64,000 nucleotides of DNA from Gammaproteobacteria bacterium (lineage in GTDB: Bacteria > Pseudomonadota > Gammaproteobacteria > SZUA-152): the NCBI GenBank assembly GCA_013152545.1, contig JAADGF010000105.1, positions 91,950 to 155,949 of the forward strand. The letters are read 5' to 3'. A program made the translations under genes and the position numbers. Shown here in pieces: positions 54,474 through 63,066 of the stretch (position 1 is the first letter of the stretch; each line of letters opens with the position of its first letter). A model generated the notes under the pieces. The model saw only the letters and a list, made by a program, of their open reading frames with translations, was not told the DNA's origin and searched no databases.

Positions 54474-54908
54474 CTAGGGAAAATTCTTAGCCGTAATTTT
54501 ATGTGCAACCAACTTCACCTCATCACCATCAAAAGGGTGAATAAACGTTAAAATATGCCGGGCCTTTTTATTCCCCTTATGGGTTGTTTCATACTGATAA
54601 ATATAAAATTTACCACTAAACCGGGTATCTGCTTGCTTTTTTCGAAGCCGAAAACCTTCAATCGGTCCCACTTTTTCCTCGAATAACGTTAAGCGATGCC
54701 GCCATTGCGATTTAGGTATAACCTCATAGAAATCATCAGAATAATACGACAAGGCAGTATCAACATCCTGCGCCTGTAAGGCGTTAAAAATTTTATTCGC
54801 AGTCGGTTCCAAATCGAAGGTCGGCATTGGCCCACTACAACCAACCACACAAAAACCGATAAAAACAAAAACTACGGGGGCCATCACTCTAAAATGCATG
54901 ATACTCAT
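54474..54908 (-). CDS. Small lipoprotein with NTF2/SnoaL-like fold
   Basis: A 144-residue protein with a lipoprotein signal (hydrophobic VVFVFIGFCVVGCSG; the lipidated Cys is near residue 24). The mature part alternates helix and strands: IFNALQAQDVDTALSYYSDDFYEVIP, then SGKFYIYQYETTHKG and KARHILTFIH, as in NTF2-like DUF proteins. No catalytic residues can be assigned. It probably sits on the periplasmic side of a membrane. ATG 54899 is an alternative start. Single gene, divergent from the pilin operon. Confidence 0.75.
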   Translation of the reverse strand: MSIMHFRVMAPVVFVFIGFCVVGCSGPMPTFDLEPTANKIFNALQAQDVDTALSYYSDDFYEVIPKSQWRHRLTLFEEKVGPIEGFRLRKKQADTRFSGKFYIYQYETTHKGNKKARHILTFIHPFDGDEVKLVAHKITAKNFP

Positions 54909-55478
54909 CCAGTGAACATGTAACTCATTAAAATAATTGTGTTTTTCTATAAATGTCTATCGAACACAAAAAAACAGAGTGAAACAGACAGAAAATAGCG
55001 CTCAATTTTTCAACTTGTTTGAAACCACAAATAGCCCCCCCCCCCCTTCTTCTTAGCGAAAAAAACGAGGATGACAAAGCGCTATCATTTATAGAAAAAA
55101 CTGCGCTGAGTATAACAGACATTCATCAGGGTGAATGGCAAACACAGCGAAATACAGTCACCAATGAACATCCATTTATCACTCCTCAACCGAACGTTTA
55201 AATGTACAAGTAACGGCTTAAATTACCGTTGCTCTGTATCGAAAAAAGCAAGAAGCGCGGCATTCACGCCATTATCGGGTAAATCAACGATAATCTGGGT
55301 TATTAAACCGAGAAATGTCGGTTGGAGGCAGAAAAAATTTGCAATACAGCCTGATTTCCGACCAGAAATGACAGACGGTCTCACCACTGGGACAAACGGA
55401 GCACTCTATCCCTTCACGAATCGCGACTCACACCCGATATAACAAGATACCAGGACTGTAAAACTTGAAAACATAACG
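54909..55478. other. Intergenic region with poly-C tract
   Basis: About 570 bp between the lipoprotein gene and the pilin operon. It carries a run of 12 C's (55035-55046) and probably the promoter of the pilin operon. Short frames on both strands across the C-run are not convincing genes. Confidence 0.45.
55035..55046 (+). repeat. Homopolymer of 12 cytosines
   Basis: An uninterrupted C12 run about 430 bp upstream of the minor-pilin operon. Such tracts slip easily and can drive phase variation when they lie in a coding frame or promoter. Here it lies in neither with certainty. Confidence 0.9.
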
Positions 55479-56090
55479 ATGCTTAAACATTATTATTTAT
55501 CCACTGAAACATGCTCATTTTGTTGCAGAAACAATACAACCACCGAGCAAGCATCCGATACGCGCACCGCAAAAATGCTATTTGCCCAACGGTCTTTCAA
55601 CCAGCAAACAACACTTCGCCAAAATGAATACGGCTTCACATTGGTAGAATTGATAACCACACTATCAATCGCAGGGCTAATACTAACCATGGCAGTCCCT
55701 AGTTTTACCACAATGATTCAAAACAACCGGTTCGCGACACAAACGAATCAGTTCATCTCCGCCATGACATTGGCGCGAAGCGAGGCGATTAAACGGGGAA
55801 TCACAATCGATGTTGTGGCAACAGATTCCAGCGTTGCAACCGACGAATGGGGCGCTGGCTGGCGTGTGGTTATTAACGGTGGCGCAACGTTAAGGGTCTT
55901 CGCGGCACTTGAAGGCAGTTCCACATTAAACAGTAACAACAATATAAATACTTTCCAATATCAATCCAGTGGCAGAGCTAATGTTACCGACACGCTCTCA
56001 CTGTGCGATGGACGCAGCAACGAAACAGGCCGTTTAATCAGTCTTTCCACCACTGGCCGAGTTTCTGTCACTAATCTCCTTTGCTCATAG
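55479..56090 (+). CDS. fimT: Minor pseudopilin FimT/GspH type
   Basis: A 203-residue protein with a class III leader cleaved at G/FTLVELITTL, followed by the hydrophobic helix TLSIAGLILTMAVPSF and a GspH-like globular domain (WRVVINGGATLRVF, FQYQSSGRA). FimT primes pilus assembly and can bind DNA in competent bacteria. The leader is long (about 50 residues before the cleavage Gly); an internal ATG at 55575 would give a shorter one. First gene of the minor-pilin operon. Confidence 0.85.
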   Translation: MLKHYYLSTETCSFCCRNNTTTEQASDTRTAKMLFAQRSFNQQTTLRQNEYGFTLVELITTLSIAGLILTMAVPSFTTMIQNNRFATQTNQFISAMTLARSEAIKRGITIDVVATDSSVATDEWGAGWRVVINGGATLRVFAALEGSSTLNSNNNINTFQYQSSGRANVTDTLSLCDGRSNETGRLISLSTTGRVSVTNLLCS

Positions 56091-56099
56091 GCAACCGTT

Positions 56100-56708
56100 A
56101 TGTACCAGCACCGCTGTATAAAAAACCATAATGTCGCAGGACTCACCATGATTGAGATGTTGGTTACTGTGGTTATTCTTTCGATTGGCTTATTGGGCAT
56201 GGCCGCCATGCAACTAACGGGGCTACGTAGCACTAATAGCGCAACCTACCGAACTCAGGCGACATTATTCGCCAATGATATTGTCGAACGCATCCGAGCC
56301 AATACGAACGCCGTTGATAACAACCTTTTTATGGCTGTCGATTCCACTGCCAATATAGACTGTAATACGTTGCCTTCGCCCTACTGTGCGGAATTTATCA
56401 ATGCAAGCAACGAAGTGATTATTGCCGAAACCTGTAATTCGGCACAAATGGCCGCTTATGATCTCAATGTATGGTTCTGCGGCGTTGCCTCCATGGGCAA
56501 CCGAGCTGGAGGTGCTTCCAGGGGACTGCCGCAAGCCACCGCGACCATCACCTGTATCGACACCGATCCACCGCTGGGCCCAGATGCCGACCCCTGTACA
56601 AATCGCTCACCCCACACCATCGCGGTGAGTTGGATAGAAGTCAACCCAGAACAGAGTGGAGCCAATACCACTATTGAGCAAAATGTTTCACTGACAATCC
56701 AACCATGA
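56100..56708 (+). CDS. pilV: Type IV pilus minor pilin PilV
   Basis: A 202-residue prepilin-like protein with cleavage at G/LTMIEMLVTV, helix VVILSIGLLGMAAMQLTGLR and NSATYRTQATLFANDIVERIRAN, the PilV signature region. The C-terminal domain has several cysteines likely to form disulfides. PilV is part of the priming complex at the pilus tip. Its stop overlaps the pilW ATG by 4 bp. Confidence 0.9.
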   Translation: MYQHRCIKNHNVAGLTMIEMLVTVVILSIGLLGMAAMQLTGLRSTNSATYRTQATLFANDIVERIRANTNAVDNNLFMAVDSTANIDCNTLPSPYCAEFINASNEVIIAETCNSAQMAAYDLNVWFCGVASMGNRAGGASRGLPQATATITCIDTDPPLGPDADPCTNRSPHTIAVSWIEVNPEQSGANTTIEQNVSLTIQP

Positions 56709-57469
56709 AAGTCTCAACGATGAACATCCAGCAGCAAACATCACGCCAACAGCGGGCCTATCAACAGGGATTTACTCTAGTGGAAATTATGGTTGCGATC
56801 ACACTCAGCGTGATTTTATTGGCTGGCGTAATGCAAATTTTTATTGGCAGCAAAACAACCTATAACCTGCAAAGCGGCTTGGGGCGTTTGCATGAAAATG
56901 CCCGTTTTGCACTGGACATTATGGCGCAAAATATTGGCATGGCCGGATATACTAGCAACTTAATCCCCATCACAGCGTTTAACAATGCCAACACCCTAGA
57001 AAACGCTACGGAGAACACCAACCTGGGATTTACCGTTATTTCCCGCCAGGCCAGTGACACCATCGAAGTCAATTACGAATCCCCTACTGACTGCCTAGGC
57101 AACGCCACCGGAGGCACCGCCACCGACCGTTATTACATTGATGCCACAAATCTTATGTGCCTTGGTAACGGCAATGCAAACCCGGCTGTGTTGGCCGAAG
57201 GTATCGAAAACCTACAGATTCTTTATGGCCAGGATACCGATGGTGACAATATCGCCAATCACTATGTCAGCGCCAACAATATTGTGGCGGCAAACCCAGT
57301 CATTAATGTACGTATTGCGATTCTCGCCAGCACAGTACAGAGCGTAGGCGGTGCTGACACTGGTGTTTATGTACTGCTTAACACACCACCTATCGGGCCA
57401 TTCGGTGACACATTAATGCGACAGGTTTATACACGGACCATAAAACTGAGAAACCCAGCAAGTTTCTAA
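56705..57469 (+). CDS. pilW: Type IV pilus minor pilin PilW
   Basis: A 254-residue protein with cleavage at G/FTLVEIMVAI and the PilW block LQSGLGRLHENARFALDIMAQNIGMAGY. The C-terminal region has TVQSVGGADTGVYVLL-type strands. PilW joins PilV, PilX and PilE in the tip complex with PilY1. Coupled to pilV by a 4-bp overlap; an internal ATG at 56720 is an alternative start. Confidence 0.92.
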   Translation: MKVSTMNIQQQTSRQQRAYQQGFTLVEIMVAITLSVILLAGVMQIFIGSKTTYNLQSGLGRLHENARFALDIMAQNIGMAGYTSNLIPITAFNNANTLENATENTNLGFTVISRQASDTIEVNYESPTDCLGNATGGTATDRYYIDATNLMCLGNGNANPAVLAEGIENLQILYGQDTDGDNIANHYVSANNIVAANPVINVRIAILASTVQSVGGADTGVYVLLNTPPIGPFGDTLMRQVYTRTIKLRNPASF

Positions 57470-57500
57470 CATTCAAAAAATTCAATTAAAGAGATCACTC

Positions 57501-58022
57501 ATGAACATTATTAACCGCGACAAACAACAAGGAGCAGCATTGATTATCAGTCTTATGATGTTGCTGGTTTTAACGATGGTGGGCGTATCAGCCCTTTCCA
57601 ACACCAGCCTGGGGGAACGCATGGCACGAAACTTTCAACACTTCACCTTAGCTTTTCAGGCATCAGAATCTGCTATTGAGCGCATCATTATTTCCGGTGA
57701 CCCTGGTGGCGCCGGAGCCAACAGTAATCCTTTTTATAGCGTCGCCAATGACCCACTGGTAACCTCGCTCAACGCGGGTATAAACGATTCAAGTACCATT
57801 GTAACGGCTGAGATGGACCCCGGTGATTTTTTAAAAAATACCACATTAGACACTAGTGCCATTGTCATTTACAGAGGAAATAGCGCTTGCCCGGAAACAT
57901 CATTTGAAGAATTGAATTGTTATGTCTTTGAAATTCAGTCCACAGCCAGTACAACAGCAACCAGCACCACAACAACCCATGTGCAAAGCATTGAACGCCC
58001 AGCACCGGGAGTACCTTCATAG
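57501..58022 (+). CDS. pilX: Type IV pilus minor pilin PilX
   Basis: A 173-residue protein with the PilX pattern: QQGAALIISLMMLLVLTMVG hydrophobic helix after the leader, then SALSNTSLGERMARNFQHFTLAFQASESAIERI. The typical PilX Gly/Ala-type N-terminus (GAALI rather than FTLVE) is present. It belongs to the minor-pilin priming complex. Third of the tip pilins in the usual V-W-X order. Confidence 0.9.
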   Translation: MNIINRDKQQGAALIISLMMLLVLTMVGVSALSNTSLGERMARNFQHFTLAFQASESAIERIIISGDPGGAGANSNPFYSVANDPLVTSLNAGINDSSTIVTAEMDPGDFLKNTTLDTSAIVIYRGNSACPETSFEELNCYVFEIQSTASTTATSTTTTHVQSIERPAPGVPS

Positions 58023-58059
58023 TAACTAGCCGGAAAACTCAATTGACTGACGGTAACCA

Positions 58060-58449
58060 ATGATGATGAACAAACCTTTATTTAAAAAAACCATGACTAA
58101 AAAACAAGCATTCATAAATTCAACATTATACCCAACCTTAACTATTGGCATTATTATGTTCGCTGTGTTTTTTGTTTCCTCTGCGATGGCAATTGGCAAG
58201 ATTATCGCGCAATCCGACGTCGTTGAAGCGGACCGAATATCAATAACTCTGGATGATAAAAAACTGACCGGCATTGCACAGATCACAGGGTGTGAAAAAT
58301 GCCCGCTGAAATTGAAAATAAACAAAAAAACGCGTTTTTTTTACCAAGGAAAACAAGTGCCACGAAAAAAAATCTGGCACCTTTCAGATACGTCCGGGAC
58401 AGTTATCTATGACGACGAACTGAACCAAACCATCAAAATTCACTGGTAA
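58060..58449 (+). CDS. Small secreted protein between pilX and pilY1, unknown function
   Basis: A 129-residue protein with a basic start, an unusually late hydrophobic segment (TLTIGIIMFAVFFVSSAMAI, about residues 26-45) and a likely cleavage near residue 43. The mature part is strand-rich with a CEKC pair (TGCEKCPLKLKINKKTRFF) that could bind metal or form a disulfide, and ends IKIHW. I do not recognise a family. Its place in the operon suggests a pilus assembly or PilY1 accessory role. Confidence 0.65.
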   Translation: MMMNKPLFKKTMTKKQAFINSTLYPTLTIGIIMFAVFFVSSAMAIGKIIAQSDVVEADRISITLDDKKLTGIAQITGCEKCPLKLKINKKTRFFYQGKQVPRKKIWHLSDTSGTVIYDDELNQTIKIHW

Positions 58450-58503
58450 TCCTGCATCCGCAATAGAAAGCTTATCTGCCAGTATTCCATAAGCGAGGCC
58501 CAC

Positions 58504-61500
58504 ATGAAAACTATTTCCCGACGACTTGCACATTACACAATGACAGTGGCCTTGACGCTGTGCGCCAGCACACTGGCGTTAGCAGAGGACATCGAAATTT
58601 ATATTGGCGGCAGCACAACACCCTCTGAGGTAAAACCCAACCTAACGTTTATCATAGACACCTCTGGCAGCATGAGTAACAATGTCACAACAGCCACATC
58701 AAACAGTGCATACGACCCTGCCACAAACTACTCGGGAGACTGTGACACTAACAGGCTATACTGGAGCTCCAGGGGTACACCACCCAGTTGCAATACAAGC
58801 CGATATATACTGACCACGTCCAACAAATGCCAGGACTCATGGACTGCACTTGGCAACACTGGCACTGGTTATTACGTTACCAAAGCCGCACGTTACCGCG
58901 CACGAAGAGGCGAAGACCGTTGGCGTTCATTGAGTTCCCGAAACCATACGGATGTCGTGGAGTGCCTCGCTGATTTTGGCGTACATGGAGAAACCAACTC
59001 ATCGACAAAACACTACCCTGCTGACGAAAACGACGGTGGCCCTTGGCGTAACAATAGCAACAATGCCATCAACTGGAACAACACAGGCAGGACATACACT
59101 TTTTATAGTGCCAATTATCTTAACTGGCGGGAAAGCAACACCACCACCGTGACTCAAACCCGCCTGGAAATCGTGCAAAATGTATTTTCCAATCTAATGG
59201 ACAGCATTTCCAATATTAATGTTGCGGTGATGCGATTCGATAACAAAAGTCGCTCAGCTAACAAGGGCGGTTATTTTATTATGCCCATGCAGGAACTAAC
59301 GAACGCAACTCGAGCAGATTATAAGACTGCCGTTAATAATTTAACCCCAAGTGGGTATACACCTTTGTCCGAAGCATTATATGAATCCTATCTGTTTTAC
59401 CGTGGTGATTCAGTATATTTTGGCAACAACACCAGCCCCGGCCAAAATGTTACTGGTGTACTGGACCCGCTAAACAGCGGCAAATACAAGAGCCCCATCG
59501 AGTATCAGTGTCAGAAAAATTTTGTTATTCTATTAACTGACGGCGTGCCCACCTATGACACCAATGCCGACAGCCGCATTGAAGCATTACCGGGTTTTTC
59601 AACTGTCACGGGGGCAGCCTCCTGCGACGGCAACTGTTTGGATGAACTGGCTGACTACATGTATACTAAAGACTGTAGCAGTTTGGATGACAAACAAAAT
59701 GTTATTACCTACACCATTGGTTTTAACACCGACCAGACCCTGTTAAGTAATGCCGCGACTAAAGGCGGCGGAAAGTATTACACCGCCGACGACACAGCTG
59801 GTTTGACCGATGTATTTACATCCATTCTTACCGAAATTCTGGCCATTAACACCACATTTATAGCACCCGCCGTTTCAGTAAATGCGTTCAACCGTTTCAC
59901 TCATCGAGATGAATTGTATTACGCCTTGTTCCGCCCCAATGCCCGCCCCAATTGGGGGGGTAATATCAAGCGATTCAAACTGGCAGGTACCCCACCGATC
60001 ATCGTCGATGCGAATGGTACTCCAGCAATCGACGCCAATACTGGGTTCTTCAAAAGTACAGCAACCAGTTTCTGGACGCCCGTTGCTGATGCTCCGGATG
60101 GCGACGAAGTAAAAAAAGGCGGCGCTGCCAGTATGTTAAGCCTGCCACGCACTATTTATACTTACACAAGCGCCACAAGCCCCAACAACGTCGATTTAAC
60201 CGCCACAATTCATGCTCTACACGAAAACAATACGGCGATTACCAAAACGATGCTCGGTAATGCCAGCATGACAGACACCCGACGCACAGATCTACTACAA
60301 TGGGCGCGCGGAGTAGATTTATTTGACGATGATACCGATACTGATACAACCGACATCCGGCGACGCATGGCAGACCCATTACACACCAAACCCGTGTTAA
60401 TAACATATGGTGGCACCGACGCAAATCCGGACATGACACTTTATGCCGGTACTAATCAAGGACACCTACAGGCAATCAATAGTGCCGATGGTACGGCGCT
60501 TTTTACCTTTGTACCACAAGAGTTGTTATCCAATGCCGCTATACTGTTTGATGATTTAACCGGCATTAGCCACCCCTATGGGCTAGATGGACCACTGACA
60601 TCATGGATCAATGACGAAAATGGCAACGGTGTTATTTACACTGCCGCTAACACTCTCGAAACCAATGAGCATGCGTACATATACCAGGGAATGCGACGTG
60701 GTGGACGCAATTATTATGCATTGGATGTTACCAACCGTACAACGCCAACCCTAAAATGGATGATTCAAGGCGGCGTCGGTGCTTTCAGTGAACTGGGCCA
60801 GTCCTGGTCAGCGATGACCAGAGCTAAAATCAAACTAAACGGCACTGATACGATAGTGTTAATCTTTGGTGGTGGTTATGATACTGGCCAGGACAGCAAC
60901 ACGCTCGCCCAGGATGACACCGTAGGGCGCGCCGTATTTATGGTAAATGCGGAAACCGGCGCAAAAATATGGCAAGCTGGCCCCGCTGGGTCCAACAACG
61001 GCGCTGACCCCGACTTAATACTCAGCGCCATGACCAACAGCATACCGTCAGATATACGCGTCATTGATACCGATGGTGACGGCTATAAGGATCGCCTGTA
61101 TGTGGGCGATATGCGCGGCCAACTTTGGCGTTTTGATATCGATAATGATAATAACTCAGGTGCCTCAGATCTTGTTACTGGTGCTGTTATCGCCCGTCTT
61201 GGCGGCAATGCAGCAACAAATAACAGACGTTTTTATTACGCACCAGATGCATCATTATCCAAATACAAAACTCACATCAATATTGCCATTGGCTCCGGTT
61301 ATCGCGCTCACCCACTCAACAAGGACATCCATGATGCATTTTTTATAATTCGTGATAAAAGTGTGTTTGGCCCGGCATTAGATACCAATGGTACTGCCGT
61401 GTATACAACAACAACCCTGAGTGACCTCTATGATGCTACCGCTAATGTTATAGGCGAAGGTACTACTGCTGAGATTGCAACGGCTCAAACCACTCTGGCA

Positions 61501-61893
61501 ACCAAACAAGGGCTATATATTTTCATGAAAGAAGAAGCGGGAAATTTTGTTGGCGAAAAAATATTAGCAAAATCCATTACTTTCAATGGCAAGGTGATGT
61601 TTACCACTTACACACCCGTTGCTACCGGAGCCACGGCCTGTTCACCCAGTCAGGGTTCTGCCCGTGCATATCTGATCAACATTAACGACGGCACGCCAGT
61701 ATACGATTTTAATGCATCAGGAGGCGACTTGACTAAGGTGGACCGACGTATGGAATTAGTGAGAGGTGGAATCCCCCCGGAGCCAAGTATTGTCTTCCAT
61801 GAAAATGGACCTGTCATTCTCATTGGCACGGAGAAAGCACCCGACCCAGGCTTACTACTCAAACCCAGAAAAATTCGCTGGTACATAGAGTAA
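58504..61893 (+). CDS. pilY1: Pilus tip adhesin and assembly protein PilY1
   Basis: A 1129-residue secreted protein. The signal peptide covers about residues 1-28. An N-terminal von Willebrand A-like domain starts at FIIDTSGSMS (MIDAS motif, about residue 50) and includes VILLTDGVPTYD. The C-terminal half is the PilY1 beta-propeller with blocks such as TLYAGTNQGHLQAINSADG and the calcium loop DTDGDGYKDRLYVGD (near residue 855). PilY1 sits at the pilus tip, promotes adhesion and surface sensing, and controls retraction through calcium. Several cysteines in the N-terminal domain suggest disulfides. Confidence 0.95.
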   Translation: MKTISRRLAHYTMTVALTLCASTLALAEDIEIYIGGSTTPSEVKPNLTFIIDTSGSMSNNVTTATSNSAYDPATNYSGDCDTNRLYWSSRGTPPSCNTSRYILTTSNKCQDSWTALGNTGTGYYVTKAARYRARRGEDRWRSLSSRNHTDVVECLADFGVHGETNSSTKHYPADENDGGPWRNNSNNAINWNNTGRTYTFYSANYLNWRESNTTTVTQTRLEIVQNVFSNLMDSISNINVAVMRFDNKSRSANKGGYFIMPMQELTNATRADYKTAVNNLTPSGYTPLSEALYESYLFYRGDSVYFGNNTSPGQNVTGVLDPLNSGKYKSPIEYQCQKNFVILLTDGVPTYDTNADSRIEALPGFSTVTGAASCDGNCLDELADYMYTKDCSSLDDKQNVITYTIGFNTDQTLLSNAATKGGGKYYTADDTAGLTDVFTSILTEILAINTTFIAPAVSVNAFNRFTHRDELYYALFRPNARPNWGGNIKRFKLAGTPPIIVDANGTPAIDANTGFFKSTATSFWTPVADAPDGDEVKKGGAASMLSLPRTIYTYTSATSPNNVDLTATIHALHENNTAITKTMLGNASMTDTRRTDLLQWARGVDLFDDDTDTDTTDIRRRMADPLHTKPVLITYGGTDANPDMTLYAGTNQGHLQAINSADGTALFTFVPQELLSNAAILFDDLTGISHPYGLDGPLTSWINDENGNGVIYTAANTLETNEHAYIYQGMRRGGRNYYALDVTNRTTPTLKWMIQGGVGAFSELGQSWSAMTRAKIKLNGTDTIVLIFGGGYDTGQDSNTLAQDDTVGRAVFMVNAETGAKIWQAGPAGSNNGADPDLILSAMTNSIPSDIRVIDTDGDGYKDRLYVGDMRGQLWRFDIDNDNNSGASDLVTGAVIARLGGNAATNNRRFYYAPDASLSKYKTHINIAIGSGYRAHPLNKDIHDAFFIIRDKSVFGPALDTNGTAVYTTTTLSDLYDATANVIGEGTTAEIATAQTTLATKQGLYIFMKEEAGNFVGEKILAKSITFNGKVMFTTYTPVATGATACSPSQGSARAYLININDGTPVYDFNASGGDLTKVDRRMELVRGGIPPEPSIVFHENGPVILIGTEKAPDPGLLLKPRKIRWYIE

Positions 61894-61916
61894 GCGATTA
61901 ACAATGGAGTATTGAT

Positions 61917-62336
61917 ATGAAGAAAAACCTAAGGGGCATAACCCTAATAGAGTTGGTGATTGCAATAGCTATCTTGGGCATTCTGGCGGCTATTGCCTAC
62001 CCCTCTTATCAGGAGCAAATGCGCAAAACCCGGCGCGCCGATGCACAAGGGGCATTAATGGGCCTCGCCAACGCGCTGGAACGCTATTACACACAAAACA
62101 ACACTTTTGTCGGTGCGACACTGGGTGCTGCCGGTCTATTTCCCAACGAAGCCCCAATTGACGGCGCGACAAAGTATTATGATCTCTCTATCCCTGTCAA
62201 CACAGCTAGCTCGTATACCATTCAAGCACGCCCCAAAGGCGCACAAGTTGGTGATGGTCAGCTACAGCTCGATTCCAATGGCGCCCGACGCTGGAATACC
62301 AATGACGATGGCTCAGGCACGGATAAAACATGGTGA
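61917..62336 (+). CDS. pilE: Type IV pilin-like protein PilE
   Basis: A 139-residue prepilin with a short leader, cleavage at G/ITLIELVIAIAILGILAAIA, and the conserved Glu5. The globular part has ALERYYTQNNTF and ends in a small domain without obvious cysteines. In this operon position it corresponds to PilE, a minor pilin of the tip complex, rather than the major pilin PilA. GGAGTATTGAT precedes the ATG. Last gene of the operon. Confidence 0.92.
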   Translation: MKKNLRGITLIELVIAIAILGILAAIAYPSYQEQMRKTRRADAQGALMGLANALERYYTQNNTFVGATLGAAGLFPNEAPIDGATKYYDLSIPVNTASSYTIQARPKGAQVGDGQLQLDSNGARRWNTNDDGSGTDKTW

Positions 62337-62387
62337 TACCTAATGCTGCAAAATATTGCGCGGAAAAAAACGGCGTACGTCAATCAA

Positions 62388-62402
62388 GCACATCAGTTGA
62401 AT
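62388..62402 (+). repeat. Repeat D, copy 3
   Basis: GCACATCAGTTGAAT matches the first part of repeat D copy 1 at 20627-20641. It lies 52 bp after the pilE stop. The downstream part diverges. Confidence 0.4.
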
Positions 62403-62471
62403 CATAATGAGGGCGACTAAGGGTCCGTAAAGAAATAAAACACTTTGAGGTACACGCACCCCAGCTATGCC

Positions 62472-62786
62472 CTAACTCACTTGAGAAACTTCATTTCGGA
62501 TCGCGATAATATCGCTTAAACTGAAATCCTTTAATAATCGAGTATATTTTTTATCCACATTTAATAATTGAGCTGATTCGCAAACATCTCTCTCTTCCAG
62601 CCAGAACTCCACCACCCAAGCAGCAGCAGCCCGATTCACCCACTTAGGCACATCAGCTGCATCCTTGATCCAATCATCAATAAAATAGGTGTCTGTATAG
62701 ACTTTTTTTGTTCGTAAAACCAAACCTTGTTCAATTTCATCAATGGACATGCCAAACGAATCACGAAGTGCTTGCAGTAAATTCAT
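62472..62786 (-). CDS. Small unknown protein
   Basis: A 104-residue, acidic, mainly helical protein without signal peptide or membrane span. The middle (FIDDWIKDAADVPKWVNRAAAAWVVEFWLEERDV) is rich in Trp. I do not recognise a family. It is convergent with the pilin operon and isolated. Ordinary codon pattern and length support a real gene, but no function can be proposed. Confidence 0.6.
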   Translation of the reverse strand: MNLLQALRDSFGMSIDEIEQGLVLRTKKVYTDTYFIDDWIKDAADVPKWVNRAAAAWVVEFWLEERDVCESAQLLNVDKKYTRLLKDFSLSDIIAIRNEVSQVS

Positions 62787-63066
62787 AATAATACTGTACA
62801 GTACCTTTTTTAAGACTAAAAAAACGTAATTACTCGGGCTGAGTAGTTAAAAAAACAGGGAACAGCACAGTTTAAAACAAGTATCAGGGTGAATGTCAAT
62901 CCACTATTTTCATTGCCATATGTGATTTTTTCACTCCCTTCTCCTGGCTAACCATTAGCTCAATCGGTTCACTGACCACACTAGCCTTTTCGCCAAAGAC
63001 TTGCTTGCCAACACGAATAACCCTAACTTAAGACCGATTAACAAACACCAAAACTTGAGTCATGGC

